From contig VCMS01000478.1 of the NCBI GenBank assembly GCA_022539475.1, forward strand, positions 1 to 49,450: a DNA stretch of 49,450 nucleotides, given 5' to 3'. The position numbers and the translations under genes were made by a program. Below, piece after piece: positions 12,903-26,375 of this stretch (the first letter of the stretch is position 1; every line of letters begins with the position of its first letter). The notes beneath the pieces are model-generated. The model made no database searches. It was not told the origin of the DNA and saw only the letters and a program-made list of their open reading frames with translations. This DNA comes from Gracilaria domingensis (lineage: Eukaryota; Rhodophyta; Florideophyceae; Gracilariales; Gracilariaceae).

Positions 12903-15271
12903 ATGTCCAATGATATTTCAGCCGACTTACTAACGGATGCCTTTAGACAATATCCAGGGACTATTATGTTCTTCCGCATGCCGCTTCCTACGACACGCCG
13001 ACGCCGACCATTATACTCTCTTGCGCGCCGCGTCTGCGCATCCGCATTGACCTCGTACCACCTTCAGCAACCGCCAGTCAGCCAACTTATAACCGGGACC
13101 TCTCACGACCCCCTTCAACGCACCCTGCTACTGCAAGACAGTCATCAGAGCACCAAACTCGTCACCGCTTGGCACAGAGACAACTCTCGGGGTGCATTAT
13201 TTACTGGTATACCTCTTCTTGAGATTCTGGAACGTATCTCTAATTTCCGCGCTATGGACCCTTCTGTGCTACCGCACCTCGGCTCTGAACTACCCCGCGT
13301 CTCTTTATTGCCTTTACAGCACCTTACCTCGGGAAAACACTTGGAGCCCGTATAGGCATCCCAAGAAAGGAAGCAATCTACTCTTTATTCTTATGTCTTG
13401 ATCTGCTTGTCCTGTACCCGTCCGTGCGTCCTTGTGGTTGTAAATTTTTGCTCGCAACTTTTGAGAGGGAATTGAGGCCATTTGGTCTCACTTCAAAGAA
13501 ACCGTACTTCCCGCGCGCAGCATTTCCGACAGGGCGCCCATAAAGTTACTGTCCTCTTCGCTTCCCCTGGGCTTTTCTGCCCGTATCACTCAATATCATC
13601 ATCGCGTCCGCCTTTTCAGTTATTTCAACCCTATAATTAATTTTTTCCTGGATCCCTCTTCGTCGCCTGTTCTCTTTCTGCCTCCGCTTAATGCTCTTCC
13701 TCTGGAGGGTGCTGCACAGCCTACGCCAATGTTCTTGACCAGCGCCCGCTCTTAACAGGCTACTTTTGGTATTCTTCCAGAGTGGCAAAGATTCGGCAAC
13801 GATTGCGCAAGCACATCTCATCAGCAGCATGGCAGCTTCAGCTTGGTGCGCCTCGTCGACTTGTCTTGACAACCGGGCTGCCTGTGGGTTATCGGCAGCT
13901 AAACTTCTATTCAGAAGCTTTTTTGATTTCGGTTTTTGTTCATCATTGTAGCAGGAAATGTGCATCGAGACTGGGTACGTTTTTTTTTGATGGCCACGAC
14001 GACAAATTACCGTTGTACTTCTCGAACTGTGTACGGTAATGTTTCGTCAGGTTTTTTGTTTTGTTTCCCTTTTTTTTGTTTCTTTCTTTACAATCGTTTT
14101 CCCGCGCGCAACCCATCTCGTTACAGCAACGTCATGACCTCTCGGTGTCTCTCGCTTCCTCGCTCTTTTCTCCCCTCCTCTCCACTCACTCAATACCTCA
14201 CTGCATCGCGTCGCTTTTTTCAGGTATTGCATTCTGGTTTATTGTTTCTAACCCCTTTCGTGCCTCTTCCATTTCTGATGTTATGTCCTTCATTTGAGGG
14301 TGTGCAACATGACTCCTATCGTTCTTGATCCTAACCTGCTATGGTCTGAGGCCGCATGGTGGTGTGTTAAGCTGTGTTGAGTGAAATTTTGAAAGGTGGA
14401 AAACTACTGGCCGCTTTTATTACTAATTTATCAGTGATTGCAAAACACTGTTATATGCGACCTCTGAGCTTCCTCTGGGCTATCAACGAAAGATATCGAA
14501 GCGTTTATCATTCATTCATTCCCAGTACGACATGAAGTATAGCGAGGTTATATGGAGCATCAAGAATGCCATCATGGATATGCAGTCACTTTCATGAGGA
14601 GTTCTACTTTACTATTGCCACTATTCCAACACCCAAGGTGATAAACAAGTAAAAACGATTAATTACGCTAAAAATCAAGTGGGGCATTAAACCGAATTAT
14701 TGAAAGCGTTGATGCTTTGCTTCTAAGCGGGATGCAAGGTATCATCTGTTTTTTTTGCAGCAGTTCTCTTCCGGCAACTACTTAATCTTTGGCGCGTGAG
14801 GTTATGGAATTAATAAAGAATTCATAATGAGTTCATGGATAACATTAGCAACCTAGAACTATACGAAGTTTGCTATCTAGGCATAACAATGCAGTTATCG
14901 TGATTGCTGGTTGATATTGGTGTTTGTGTCGAGATAAATCACGTAGAAGGCGTCTAATAAGCTGTGAAAAGTTTTCATTGCCAGTTTCTCACGTCTTCCC
15001 CTCTAATTCCCTCTTTCCATCCAAAGCGGGATTCTGTGTCATTGGAACCTTATCAATAAGGGTTCACACAGTGGTAACGTGGGCAAGCTTTGGATGTGTA
15101 TGGTTTAACAGGATTCCAGCCATCGGACAAAACTGTCAAATTGGAGAAGGACACGTTTTGCATTGCGGTGGTGTCCGTCCTTCCGGGTCTCATCTCACTA
15201 TCATCGATCAACTTGCCTTCGCCCTTTTCAACCTTTTCTGCAACGATAACCGCTTTCTAAACTTCTGCAAC
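12903..15271 (+). repeat. Noisy unit copy L5 (2,369 bp)
   Basis: About 13% longer than the clean unit. ORF A is recognisable from ATGTCCAATGATATTTCAG at 12903 but is frameshifted repeatedly. Stretches around 12980-13330 carry many C insertions, giving a spurious 209-aa frame. Confidence 0.8.
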
Positions 15272-17497
15272 ATGTCCAATGATATTCTCACAGGCGATTA
15301 TACGGATGCTTATAAGACAATATCCCAGGAACTATTATGTTATTCGCATGGCTTCTAGAAACAGGAGACTGAAATTAATATTTTGGAGGAGTTTGATCGA
15401 TTGACTCGTACATTCAGAACCGCAGTCAGAACTTCATAACGGGAATTAGACCCTTAAAGACTGCTAGAGGAATGTAATAGAGATGTAACGTGGAGAGAAA
15501 TCTGGGGTAAATAATTATATTTCTTGAATTCTCGCCAGTATTCTAATTTGGATGGACCTGTGTACGATTTGCTTTTATACAGGTTCTTTTTGCTTTAAGA
15601 CCTACTGGGAAAACATTGGAGCCCGTAATAGGCATAGAAGAGGAAGAATTATTTTATGTTTATGGTTGTGATTGTTGTGTTTGTCCAGTCCGTGGTTGTG
15701 GTTGTAACCTTTGCTCCGCAACTTTTGAGCAAATTGGAGCCATTTTGTCTCACTTCACAAGAACTGTCACTTCCCGCGCCGCAGCATTTCGCCAAGGGCG
15801 CCATAAGTTACCTCGTTCTCTCGCCTTCCGCTGGCGTCTTTCTGCCCCGCTCTCCTCATACTCGATCCATCGCCGTCCTCCGCCTTCTTTCAGTCTATTT
15901 CCACCTAAATTATCCTTTTTCCCTATCCCCTTTCGTGCCTGTTCTCTCTCTGCTGTTATGTCCTTCTCCTTTGGACGGGTGTGCAAGCTAGCCATTGTCT
16001 GACAGCGCCCGTCTTACAGGGCCTACTTTGGTATTTGCCAGAATGGCAAAGAGTGTGGCAACAGATTGGCAGACATCTATCGCAGGCCATGGCCAGCCAG
16101 CCTTGTGCGCGGTGCGACTTGCTTCTGACGGGCTGCGGTGTGGGTTTGGCAGCTACAATTTATTCAGAAGTTTTTGCATTTCGGTTTTGTCTATCACTTG
16201 TAGCAGAAATGTATCGAGAGTAGTTTTTTGCAATGGCCAGACGACACATTTACCGGTACTCCTGATGTGTACCGCCGTACAAATCGTTCTCCGTCAGCGT
16301 TTTGTTGTCTGTACTTCCGCCGCCGCAACATCTCGACACGAACGTCATGCACTTGGTGTCTGCTCGCTTCCCTCGCTCTTTTCTTCCTCTCATCACTCAA
16401 TATCTCACTCCCGCGTCCCGCCTCTTTTTTCAGGTATTGCCATTCTGGTCCTTTCGTTTCGCTACGCCTTTCGTGCCTTTTCCATTTCTGGATGTTATTG
16501 TCCTTCTTTGGAGGGTGTGCAACATGACTTATCCGTTCTTGATCCTAACCCGTGTATGGTGCTGAGGCCGCATGTCTCTTACAGCTGTGTTGTGAAATTG
16601 TTTGAGGTGGAAAACTACTGGCCCTTTCATTACTAATTTATCAAGGTATGATTGCCTAAAACACTGCGTTATTGATTGAGTCCTCTTGGGGCTATAAGAA
16701 AGATATCGCAGCGTTTTCATCTCATCTCCATTCCCATGTACGAAACTGAAGTTCAGCGAGGTTTATATGGACGCAATCAAGAATGCCCAATATGAATATG
16801 CAGTCACTTCATCGAGGAAGTTCTAACTTTGACTATTGCCACTATTAAACAAGGTGATAAAACAGAGAAAACGATTAATTATCGCTAACATCAAAGTGGG
16901 GCCATAAACGAAGTTATTGAAAAAGACGTTGATAGCCTTTCGCTTCTAAGCGGATCAAAGTATCTATTGTTCTTTGCAGCAGTTATTTCCGCCCAATACC
17001 TTAATTTTGCGCGCGTCGGGTCATGGAATTAATAAGAATCTATTGAGTTCACTGCCGATACACATTAGAACTCAGGAACCAACGAAGTTTAGATCAGGGC
17101 ATAACAGTGCAGTTATCGTCGGCTTGCTGCTGATATTGGTGATTGTGTCGAGATACATCCACGTAGAGCGTCTATCAAGCTTGTGAAGTTCTTTCCATTG
17201 CTCACGGTTCTCAGCGCGTCTCCTCCTCTACATTCCTACTTTCCATCCAAACGGGGATTCTTGTCATTGGACACTCTCATCAAATAAGGTTCACACATGG
17301 TAACGTTGCAAGCTGGCATGTGTAATGGTCGGTAACGGACTTGCAGCCCATCGGACACAAATGTCAATTGAGACAGACAGTTTGCCATTGCGGTGCGTGT
17401 CCGTTCTTCGGGTTCATCTCACTATCATCGACTCAACTTGCCTTCCGCTTTTCAACCTTTTTCTGCAACGATCCACACCGCTTTCTAAGACTCTCAC
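15272..17497 (+). repeat. Noisy unit copy L6 (2,226 bp)
   Basis: About 6% longer than the clean unit. Both leader copies (about 15765-15990 and 16305-16530) and the ORF C-D equivalents (16490-17030) are easy to follow. Frames are broken by scattered insertions. Confidence 0.82.
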
Positions 17498-19724
17498 ATG
17501 TCCATGACTATTTTCAGCGATTTATACGGATCGCTTATCAGACAATACGGCACGGAACCTATTATCGTTACTTCGCATGGCCTTCTTAGAAACAAGCGAG
17601 ACTGAAATTAATATTTTGCCAGGAGTTGCGATCGGCATTGATTCAGTCCATTCAGAACCCGCAGCTCAGAACTTTCATAACCGGCGCATTAGACCCTTAA
17701 AGACTGCGTACTGAGGAAGTAATAGAGGAATGTCAACGTCGGAAAGAGAAAATCTGGGGTGCATTAAATTATATTTCTTGACACTTCTCGACGTATGGCT
17801 ATATTTTGGCATGGACATGTGTACCGATCGCTGAATACAAGTCCTTTTATTGCCTCCTTAGACCTCTGGGAAACAACATTGAGCCGTATGGCACTCAAGA
17901 AGGAAGAATGTATTGATGTTTACTCGCGTTGTGATTCGTCTGTTGTAAGCTCGTGGTTGTGTTGTAATTTTGCTCGCAACTTTGGAGTAAATGGGCACGT
18001 TATTTTGGTCCTCGACTTCAAGTAAAACGGCGGCTGTACCTTCCGCGCGCAGCATTTCGCCCAGGGGCCCATCAAAGTTACTGTCTCTTCGCTTTTCCTG
18101 GGTCTTTTTTCGCCGCTATCACCTCAGTATCATCATCGCGTCGCCTTTTCAGTTATTTCCACTATAATTATTGTTGTCTATCCTTTCGTGCCTGTTCTTT
18201 TCTGCTGTTATGCTCTTTCTTTGAGGTGTGCAACTAGCCCATCGTCTGACACGCGCCCGTCTTACGGCTACTTGAGTAATTTTTGCCAGCAGTGGGCCAA
18301 AGATTGGTCAACAGCTTGGCAGACCTCTCATGCCAGCAGCATGGCAGCCCAGGCTTGGTGCGCCCGGTCGACTTTGTCTTGAACCGGTCTGCCCTGTGGG
18401 TTTGGCAGCTAAATTTTATTCAGGAGTTTTGCGTTTCGGTTTTGTTATCACCTGTACGCAGAACTGTATCGTAGGAGTCAGTTTTTGAATGGCCAGACGA
18501 CAAATCTTTAAGCGGTATCTGAATGTGTACAGGTAAATGTTTCGTCAGGTTTTTGTTGTCTGTACTCCGCGCGATACACTCTGCGACAGAACGTCATGAA
18601 GCTCTGGTGTCTCTCGCTTCCGCTCCTCTTTTCTCTCCTCCTGCATCACCCTCATATATCAGATCATCGCGTCGTTTTTTAAGGTATTGCATTCTGGCTT
18701 ACTTGTCTCTCCTACCCTCTTCCGTGCTCTTCCATTTTCCTGATGGTTATGTCTTCTTTGGAGGGTGTGGCACATGCACTCTATCGTTCTTGATCCTAAC
18801 CCTGTAGGGTCTGGGCCGCATGTCTCTTAAGCCTGTGTTGATGCAATTTTGCGGTGGAAAACTACTGGCCCTTTATTACTAATGTTATCAGGTGTTGCCA
18901 AAACACTGTTTATATCGATTGAGTTTCTTGGGCTATAAGAAAGATATCGCAACGCGTTTATCATTCATCTCATTCAGTACGAAATGAGTATAGCGCGGTT
19001 TAATATGGAGCAATCAAGAATGCATCATGATATGCAGTGCCACTTTCATGAGGAGTTCTACTTTACTATTGCCCACTATTAAACAAGGTGATCCGAAACA
19101 ACGAAACGATTAATTTACGGCATAAAATCCGTGGGGGCATATAACGAAGTTATTGAAAGGCGTTGATTGCTTTGCTTCTAAAGCGGGATCAAAGGTCATC
19201 ATTTGTTCTTTGCAGCAGTTTATTTCGGCAACTCACTTAATTTTTGGCGCGTGAGTCTATGGAATTAATAAAGAATTATAGATGAGTTCATCGGATAACA
19301 TCTAGACTAGAACACGAAGTTTTAGATCAGGGCATAACAGAATGCAAGGTTTATGCGTGATTGCTGTGATATTGGGTGATTGTGTGAGATACATCACGGT
19401 AGAGCGTCTAATAAGCCTTGGAAGTTTTCAATTGCGTTGGTCGGACGTCTCCGGCCTCTAATTCCCCTTTCCTCCAAACGGGATTCTTGCATTGGGACAC
19501 CTTACTCAAATAAGGTTCGCCAGTGAGTAAGCGTGGCCAAGCTGGACTGTGTATGGTCTAACAGGATTCAGCACCATGGAAAAATGTCAAATTGAGACCC
19601 GACGTTTGGCAATTGCGGTGGTGTCCGTCTTCCGGTCTCGAGTTCACTATCATCGATCCCTTGCCTTCCCGCTTTTCAACCTTTGTTCTGCACGCATAAA
19701 ACCGCTTTCTAGCACTCTTCAAAC
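17498..19724 (+). repeat. Noisy unit copy L7 (2,227 bp)
   Basis: About 6% longer than the clean unit, with landmarks in the normal order. ORF A, C and D equivalents are present but not open. Confidence 0.82.
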
Positions 19725-21884
19725 ATGTTCCAATGATTATTTCAGAGCCGATTATACGGAATGACTGTATAAAGACATATCCGGAACTATTATGTTATTC
19801 GCATTGGCTTCTAGAAACAGCGAGAGACTGCAAATTCAATATTTTGGAGGCGTTGGATCGATTTGACTCAGTACATTCCGCAACCGCCAGTCAGAGACTT
19901 CATAACGGGATTAGCCCCCCTTAAGACTGCCTATGAGGAAGTAATAGAGAAATGTTTACGTTGGAAGAGAAATCTGGGGGTGAACTTATTATATTCTTTC
20001 GAATTCTGGAAGTATTCTAAATTTGGATGGACCTGTGTACGAATCGCTTTCGAATCAAGGTTCCTTTATTGCTTTAAGGCCCTACTCGGGAAACACATTC
20101 GACGGCCCGTCCATAGGCATCAAGAAAGGAAGAATTATGTTTATCGTTTACTGGTTGTGATCTGTTTGTTGTAGTCGTGGCTTGTCGTCTGTACTTTTTG
20201 GCTCGCAACTTTGTAGAAATTGCGCAGCCATTTTGGTCTCACCTTAAAAGAAAAACGCTGTACTTCCCGCCGCCCAGCATTTTCGACAGGGCGCCATAAA
20301 GTACTGTCCTCTCGCTTCCCTGGGTCTTTTCTGCCCGCTATCACTCAACTTCATCATCCGCGTCCCGCTTTTCAGTTATTCCATATAATTTATGTTTTTC
20401 CCTATTCCTTTCGTGGGGCCTGGTTCTCTTCTCTGTTCAGTCCTTCTTTGGAGGGTGTGCAGCTAGCCATGTCTGCACAGCGCCGTCTTACAGGGCGAAC
20501 TTTTGGTATTTCTTGCCAGAGTGGCAAAAGAATTGGCAACAGATTGGCAGACATCTCATCAGCTAGCATGGCAGCCAGCTTTGGTGCGCCGGTCGACTTG
20601 TCTTGAACGGGCTGCCTGTGGGTTTGGCAGCTAAATTTATTCCACGGAGTTTTTTGCGTTTCGGTTTTGTTATCAACCTTGTAGCAGAATGTATCCGAGA
20701 GATAGTTTTTGAATGGCAGACGACAAATTTTACGGTACTCTGATGTTGTACGGTTGTTTCGTCAGGTTTATGATTGTCTGCTCACTTCCCGCGCGCAACA
20801 TCTCGACAGAACGTCATGAACTTGGTGTCTCTCGCTTCCCTCGCTCTTTTCTCTCCTCTCATCACTCAATATCATCATCGCGTCCGTTTTTTCAGGTATT
20901 GCCATTCTGGTTATTGTTTCCTACCCCTTTCGTGCCTCTTCCATTTCTGATGTTATGTCTTCTTTGGAGGGTGTGCAACATGACTCTATCGTTCTTGATC
21001 CTAACCCTGTAGGGGTCTGAGCCGCATGTCTCTTAAGCTGTGTTGATGAAATTTTGAAGGTGGAAAACTACTGGCCCTTTATTACTAATTTATCCAGTGA
21101 TTGCCAAAACACTGCTTATATCGATTGAGTTCTTGGGCTATAAGAAAGATATCGAAGCGTTTCATTCATTCATTCCAGTACGAAAATGAAGTATAGCGAG
21201 TTTATATGGAGCAATCAAGAATGCCATCATGATATGCAGTCACTTTCATGAGGAGTTCTACTTTACTATTGCCACTATTAAACAAGGTGATAAACAAGAA
21301 ACACGATTAATTACGCTAAAATCAAGTGGGGGATAAACGAAGTTATTGAAAGCGTTGATGCTTTGCTTCTAAGCGGGATCAAAGGTATCATGTTTTTTGC
21401 AGCAGTTATTTCCGGCAATACTTAATTTTTGGCGCGTGAGGTTATGGAATTAATAAAGAATTATAATGAGTTCATGGATAACATTAGAACTAGAACCAAC
21501 GAAGTTTAGATCAGGGCATAACAATGCAGTTATCGTGATTGCTGTGATATTGGTGATTGTGTGAGATACATCACGTAGAGCGTCTAATAAGCTTGTGAAG
21601 TTTTCATTGCAGTTCTCACGTCTCCCCTCTAATTCCCTCTTTCCATCCAAACGGGGATTCTTGTCATTGGAACCTTATCAAATAAGGTTCACACAGTGGT
21701 AACGTGGCAAGCTGGATGTGTATGGTTAACAGGATTCAGCCATGGACAAAATGTCAAATTGAGACAGACAGTTTGCATTGCGGTGGTGTCCGTCTTCCGG
21801 GTCTCATCTCACTATCATCGATCAACTTGCCTTCCCGCTTTTCAACCTTTTTCTGCAACGATAACCGCTTTCTACACTCTCAAC
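19725..21884 (+). repeat. Noisy unit copy L8 (2,160 bp)
   Basis: About 3% longer than the clean unit. From about 20760 on, errors become rare and the sequence can be matched almost base for base to the reverse complement of the right-hand units. This is the best evidence that left and right are the same repeat. Confidence 0.88.
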
Positions 21885-22190
21885 ATGTCCAATGATATTT
21901 CAAGCGATTATACGGATGCTTATAAGACAATATCCAGGAACTATTATGTTATTCGCATGGCTTCTAGAAACAGCGAGACTGAAATTAATATTTTGGAGGA
22001 GTTGGATCGATTGACTCAGTACATTCAGAACCGCAGTCAGAACTTCATAACGGGATTAGACCCCTTAAAGACTGCCTATGAGGAAGTAATAGAGAAATGT
22101 ACGTTGGAAGAGAAATCTGGGGGTGAAATTATTATATTTCTTGAATTCTCGAAGTATTCTAATTTGGATGGACCTGTGTACGATGCTTGA
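21885..22190 (+). pseudogene. ORF A equivalent in noisy copy L9, frameshifted
   Basis: The first 99 or so codons match the right-hand ORF A residue for residue, starting MSNDISSDYTDAYK. A 2-base loss then shifts the frame to an early stop. Because the surrounding sequence is error-rich, the break is more likely a consensus error than a mutation. Confidence 0.6.
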
Positions 22191-24043
22191 ATACAGGTTC
22201 CTTTATTGCTTTAAGACCTACTGGGAAAAACATTGGAGCCCGTATAGGCATCAAGAAAGGAAGAATTATGTTTATGTTTATCGCGTTTGTGATTGTTGTT
22301 TGTAGTCGTGGGTTGTCGTGTACACTCTCATAGAGGACTCGCACACTTTGAAAAATTGGAGCATTTGTTCACACTCAAAGAAACCTGTACTTCCCGCGCG
22401 CAGCATTTTCGACAGGGGCGCATAAAGTTACTGTCTCTGCGCTTCGCCTGGTCTTTTCTGCCGCCGCTATCCACTCAATATCATCATCGCGTCCGCCTTT
22501 CAGTTATTTCCACTATAATTATTTTTTCCTATCCCTTTCGTGGCCTGTTCTCTTTCTGCTGTTATGTCTTCTTTGGAGGGTGTGCAAGCTAGCCATGTCT
22601 GACAGCGCCCGTCTTACAGGGCTACTTTTTGGTATTTGCCAGAGTGGCAAAAGATTGGCAACAGATTGGCAGACATCTCATCAGCAGCATGGCAGCCAGC
22701 TTGTGCGGCCCGTTTTGTCGACTTGTTGTGACGGGCTGCCTGTGGGGTTTTGGCAAGCTAAATTTAATTTCAGGCAGTTTTTTTGGTTTCGGTTTTTTGT
22801 TATCACCTTGTGCAGAAATGTATGCGAGAGTAGTTTTTTTGAATGGCCAGACGAACAAATTTCGGTACTCTGAATGTGTACGTTAATGTTTCGTCCAGGT
22901 TTTGTTGTATGTATTTTTCCGCGCGCGCAACATCTCGACAGAACGTCATGAACTTGGTGTCTCTCGCTTCCTCGCTCTTTTCTCTCCTCTCATCACTCAA
23001 TATCATCATCGCGTCGTTTAGGTATTGCCATTCTGGTTATTGTTTCCTACCCTTTCGTGCCTCTTCGTCATGTCTGATGTTATGTCTTCTTGGAGGGTGT
23101 GCAACATGACTCTTTCTTCTATCTGTTTCTTGACTCCTATTTACCCTGTAGGTCTGAGGCCGGCATGTTCTTAAGCTGTGTTGATGAAATTTTGAGGTGG
23201 AAAACTACTGGCCCTTTATTACTAATTTTATCAGTGATTGCCAAAAACTGCTTATAATCGATTGAGTTTCTTGGGGCTATAAGAAAGATTCGAGCGTTTA
23301 TCATTCATTCATTCCAGTACGAAATGCAGTATACGCGAGGGTTTATGATGGAGCATCAGAAATGCCTCATGATATGCAGTCACTTTCAATGAGGAGTTCT
23401 AACTTTATATTGCCACTATTAAAACAGGTGATAACAAGAAACGATTATTACGCTAAAATCAAGTGGGGAATAAACGAGTTATTAGAAAGCGTTTGATGCT
23501 TTGCCTTCTAAGCGGGATCAAAGGTTATCATTGGTTTTTGGCAGACAGTCTATTTCGGCAATACTTAATTTTTGCGCTGAGGTTATGGAATTAATAAAGG
23601 AATTATAATGAGTTCATGGATACATTAGAAATAGAACACGAAGTTTAAGATCAGGGCATAACAATGCACGTTTATGTGATTCGCTGTGATATTGGTGATT
23701 GTGTTTTGAGATACATCAACGTAAGAGCGTCTAATAAGCTTGTGAAGTTTTCATTTGCAGTTCTGCCACGTCCTCCCTTAATCCCTCTTTCATCCAAACG
23801 GGGGATTCTTGTCCATTGGACCTTATCAAATAGGTTCACACAGTGGTAACGTGGCAAGCTGGATTGTATGGTTAACAGGATTCAGCGCCAAGGGCAAAAT
23901 GTGCCAATAATGAGACAGACAGTTGTGCATTGCGGTGGTGTCCTTTTGTTTCGGGTCTCTTATCTCCACTATCCATAGAATCAACACTCTGCTTCCCGCT
24001 TTTCAACCTTTTTCTGCAACGATAAACGTTCTACACTCTCAAC
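21885..24043 (+). repeat. Noisy unit copy L9 (2,159 bp)
   Basis: ORF A is intact here from ATG at 21885 for about 100 codons, until a 2-base loss (GTACGATGC versus GTACGATCGC) near 22180 shifts the frame. The downstream leader, ORF B and ORF C equivalents carry scattered errors. Confidence 0.88.
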
Positions 24044-25401
24044 ATGTCAATGATATTTCAAGCGATTATACGGATGCTATAAGACACATATACCAGGAAC
24101 TATTATGTTATTCGAATGGCTTCCTAGAACACAGCGAGGACTGAAATTAGTTATTTTGGAGGAGTTGGATCGATTGGACTCAGTACATTCAGAACCGCAG
24201 TTCAGAACTTCATAACGGGATTAGACCCCTTAAAGACTGCCTAGAGGAAGTATAGAGACTAATGTACGTTGGAAGAGAAATCCTGGGGTGAAATTATTAT
24301 ATTTCTTGAAATTCTGGAAGTATTCTAAATTTTGGATGGACCTGTGTACGATCGCTTGAATACAAGGTTCCTTTATGCTTTAAGACCTACTGGGAAAACA
24401 TTGGAGCCCGTAATAGGCAATCAAGAAAGAGCAAGCATTATGTTTATGTTTATGGTTGTGATGTTGTTGTAGTCGTTGGTTGTCGTTGTAATTTTGCTCG
24501 TTCAACTTTGCGAAATTGGAGAGACATTTTTGTCTCCTTTCAAAGAACCTGTAACTTCCGGGCGCGCAGACAATTTCGACGGGCGCCATAAAGTGACTGT
24601 CCTCTCGCCTTCCCCTGGTCTTTTATCTGCCCCAGCTATCAACTCATATACAATCATGAGCGTCCGCCTATTTCAGTTATTTCCACTCAATAATTTTTTA
24701 TCTGGTCCTTTCGTGCCTGTTCCTCTTTCTGCTGTTATGTCTTCTTTGAGGGTGGTTTGCAAGCTAGCCAATGTTGACAGCGCCGTCTTACAGGGCCTTT
24801 ACTTTTTTTTGGGGTTTTTTTTTTGCCAGAGTGGCAAAAGATTGGCAACAGATTTTGGAAGACATTCATCAGCAGCAAATGCAGCCAGCTTGGTGCGCCG
24901 GTCGACTGTCTTGAACGGGTCTGCCTGTGGTTTGGCAGCTAAAATTTATTCAGGAGTTTTTTGGTTTCGGTTTTTTTGTTAGTCACTTGTAGCAGAATGT
25001 ATCGAGAGTTTAGTTTTTGAATCGGCCAGACGACAAGGGATTTACGGACTCTGAATGTGTTACGGTAAGGGTTGTTCGTCAGGTTTATGTTGTCTGTTAC
25101 TTCCGCGCGCAACATCTCGACAGAACGGCTTAATGAACTTGGTGGGATACTCATCGCTTTCCTACTCGCTCTGTTTCTCTCCTTCATCACTCAATATCAT
25201 CATCGGCGTCCGTTTTTGTTAAGGTATTTAGCCATTCTGGTTATTTAGCTTTCACTACCTTGTGCCTCTTTCATTTTCTGATGTGTATTGTCTTCTTGGA
25301 GGTGTGCAACATGACTCTACTCGTTCTTGGGGATCCTACCCTGGGTAGGGTCTGACACGGCGCATGTCTCTTAAGCTGTGTTGAATGAAATTTTGAAGTG
25401 G
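24044..25401 (+). repeat. Truncated unit copy L10 at the gap
   Basis: Runs from the ORF A start (24044) into ORF C, ending at TTTTGAAGTGG immediately before the N run. It is noisy, with G and T insertions especially at 24800-25330. Confidence 0.85.
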
Positions 25402-26132
25402 NNNNNNNNNNNNNNNNNNNNNNNNNNNNNNNNNNNNNNNNNNNNNNNNNNNNNNNNNNNNNNNNNNNNNNNNNNNNNNNNNNNNNNNNNNNNNNNNNNN
25501 NNNNNNNNNNNNNNNNNNNNNNNNNNNNNNNNNNNNNNNNNNNNNNNNNNNNNNNNNNNNNNNNNNNNNNNNNNNNNNNNNNNNNNNNNNNNNNNNNNNN
25601 NNNNNNNNNNNNNNNNNNNNNNNNNNNNNNNNNNNNNNNNNNNNNNNNNNNNNNNNNNNNNNNNNNNNNNNNNNNNNNNNNNNNNNNNNNNNNNNNNNNN
25701 NNNNNNNNNNNNNNNNNNNNNNNNNNNNNNNNNNNNNNNNNNNNNNNNNNNNNNNNNNNNNNNNNNNNNNNNNNNNNNNNNNNNNNNNNNNNNNNNNNNN
25801 NNNNNNNNNNNNNNNNNNNNNNNNNNNNNNNNNNNNNNNNNNNNNNNNNNNNNNNNNNNNNNNNNNNNNNNNNNNNNNNNNNNNNNNNNNNNNNNNNNNN
25901 NNNNNNNNNNNNNNNNNNNNNNNNNNNNNNNNNNNNNNNNNNNNNNNNNNNNNNNNNNNNNNNNNNNNNNNNNNNNNNNNNNNNNNNNNNNNNNNNNNNN
26001 NNNNNNNNNNNNNNNNNNNNNNNNNNNNNNNNNNNNNNNNNNNNNNNNNNNNNNNNNNNNNNNNNNNNNNNNNNNNNNNNNNNNNNNNNNNNNNNNNNNN
26101 NNNNNNNNNNNNNNNNNNNNNNNNNNNNNNNN
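25402..26132. other. Assembly gap, 731 N
   Basis: A run of 731 unknown bases. The repeat is on the + strand to its left and on the - strand to its right. The left flank stops inside ORF C and the right flank begins at the end of ORF D. The two stop points are about 366 bp apart in unit coordinates. The size is not a conventional placeholder such as 100, so it may have been estimated. Confidence 1.
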
Positions 26133-26375
26133 AAAAATTAAGTATTGCCCGAAATAACTGCTGCAAAAACAATGATACCTTTGATCCCGCTTAGAAGCAA
26201 AGCATCAACGCTTTCAATAACTTCGTTTTATGCCCCACTTGATTTTAGCGTAATTAATCGTTTTCTTGTTTATCACCTTGTTTAATAGTGGCAATAGTAA
26301 AGTAGAACTCCTCATGAAAGTGACTGGCATATCATGATGGCATTCTTGATTGCTCCATATAAACCTCGCTATACT

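Noticed and set aside
12726..13355. 209-aa frame in the left array
   Set aside because: It crosses from the ORF A leader through ORF A in shifting frames created by C insertions. The matching clean unit has no such frame.
1..25401. Left half as an anciently diverged array or a different satellite
   Set aside because: Landmarks match the clean unit in order, and differences are scattered insertions that grow smoothly along the contig. This fits read error better than divergence.
25402..26132. Simple missed-adapter palindrome explaining the inversion
   Set aside because: A mirror image would place the 10.9-kb retrotransposon at roughly 6-17 kb on the left, and it is absent there.
25336..26172. 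Open frames across the N run
   Set aside because: Unknown bases cannot show stops. There is no sequence to translate.
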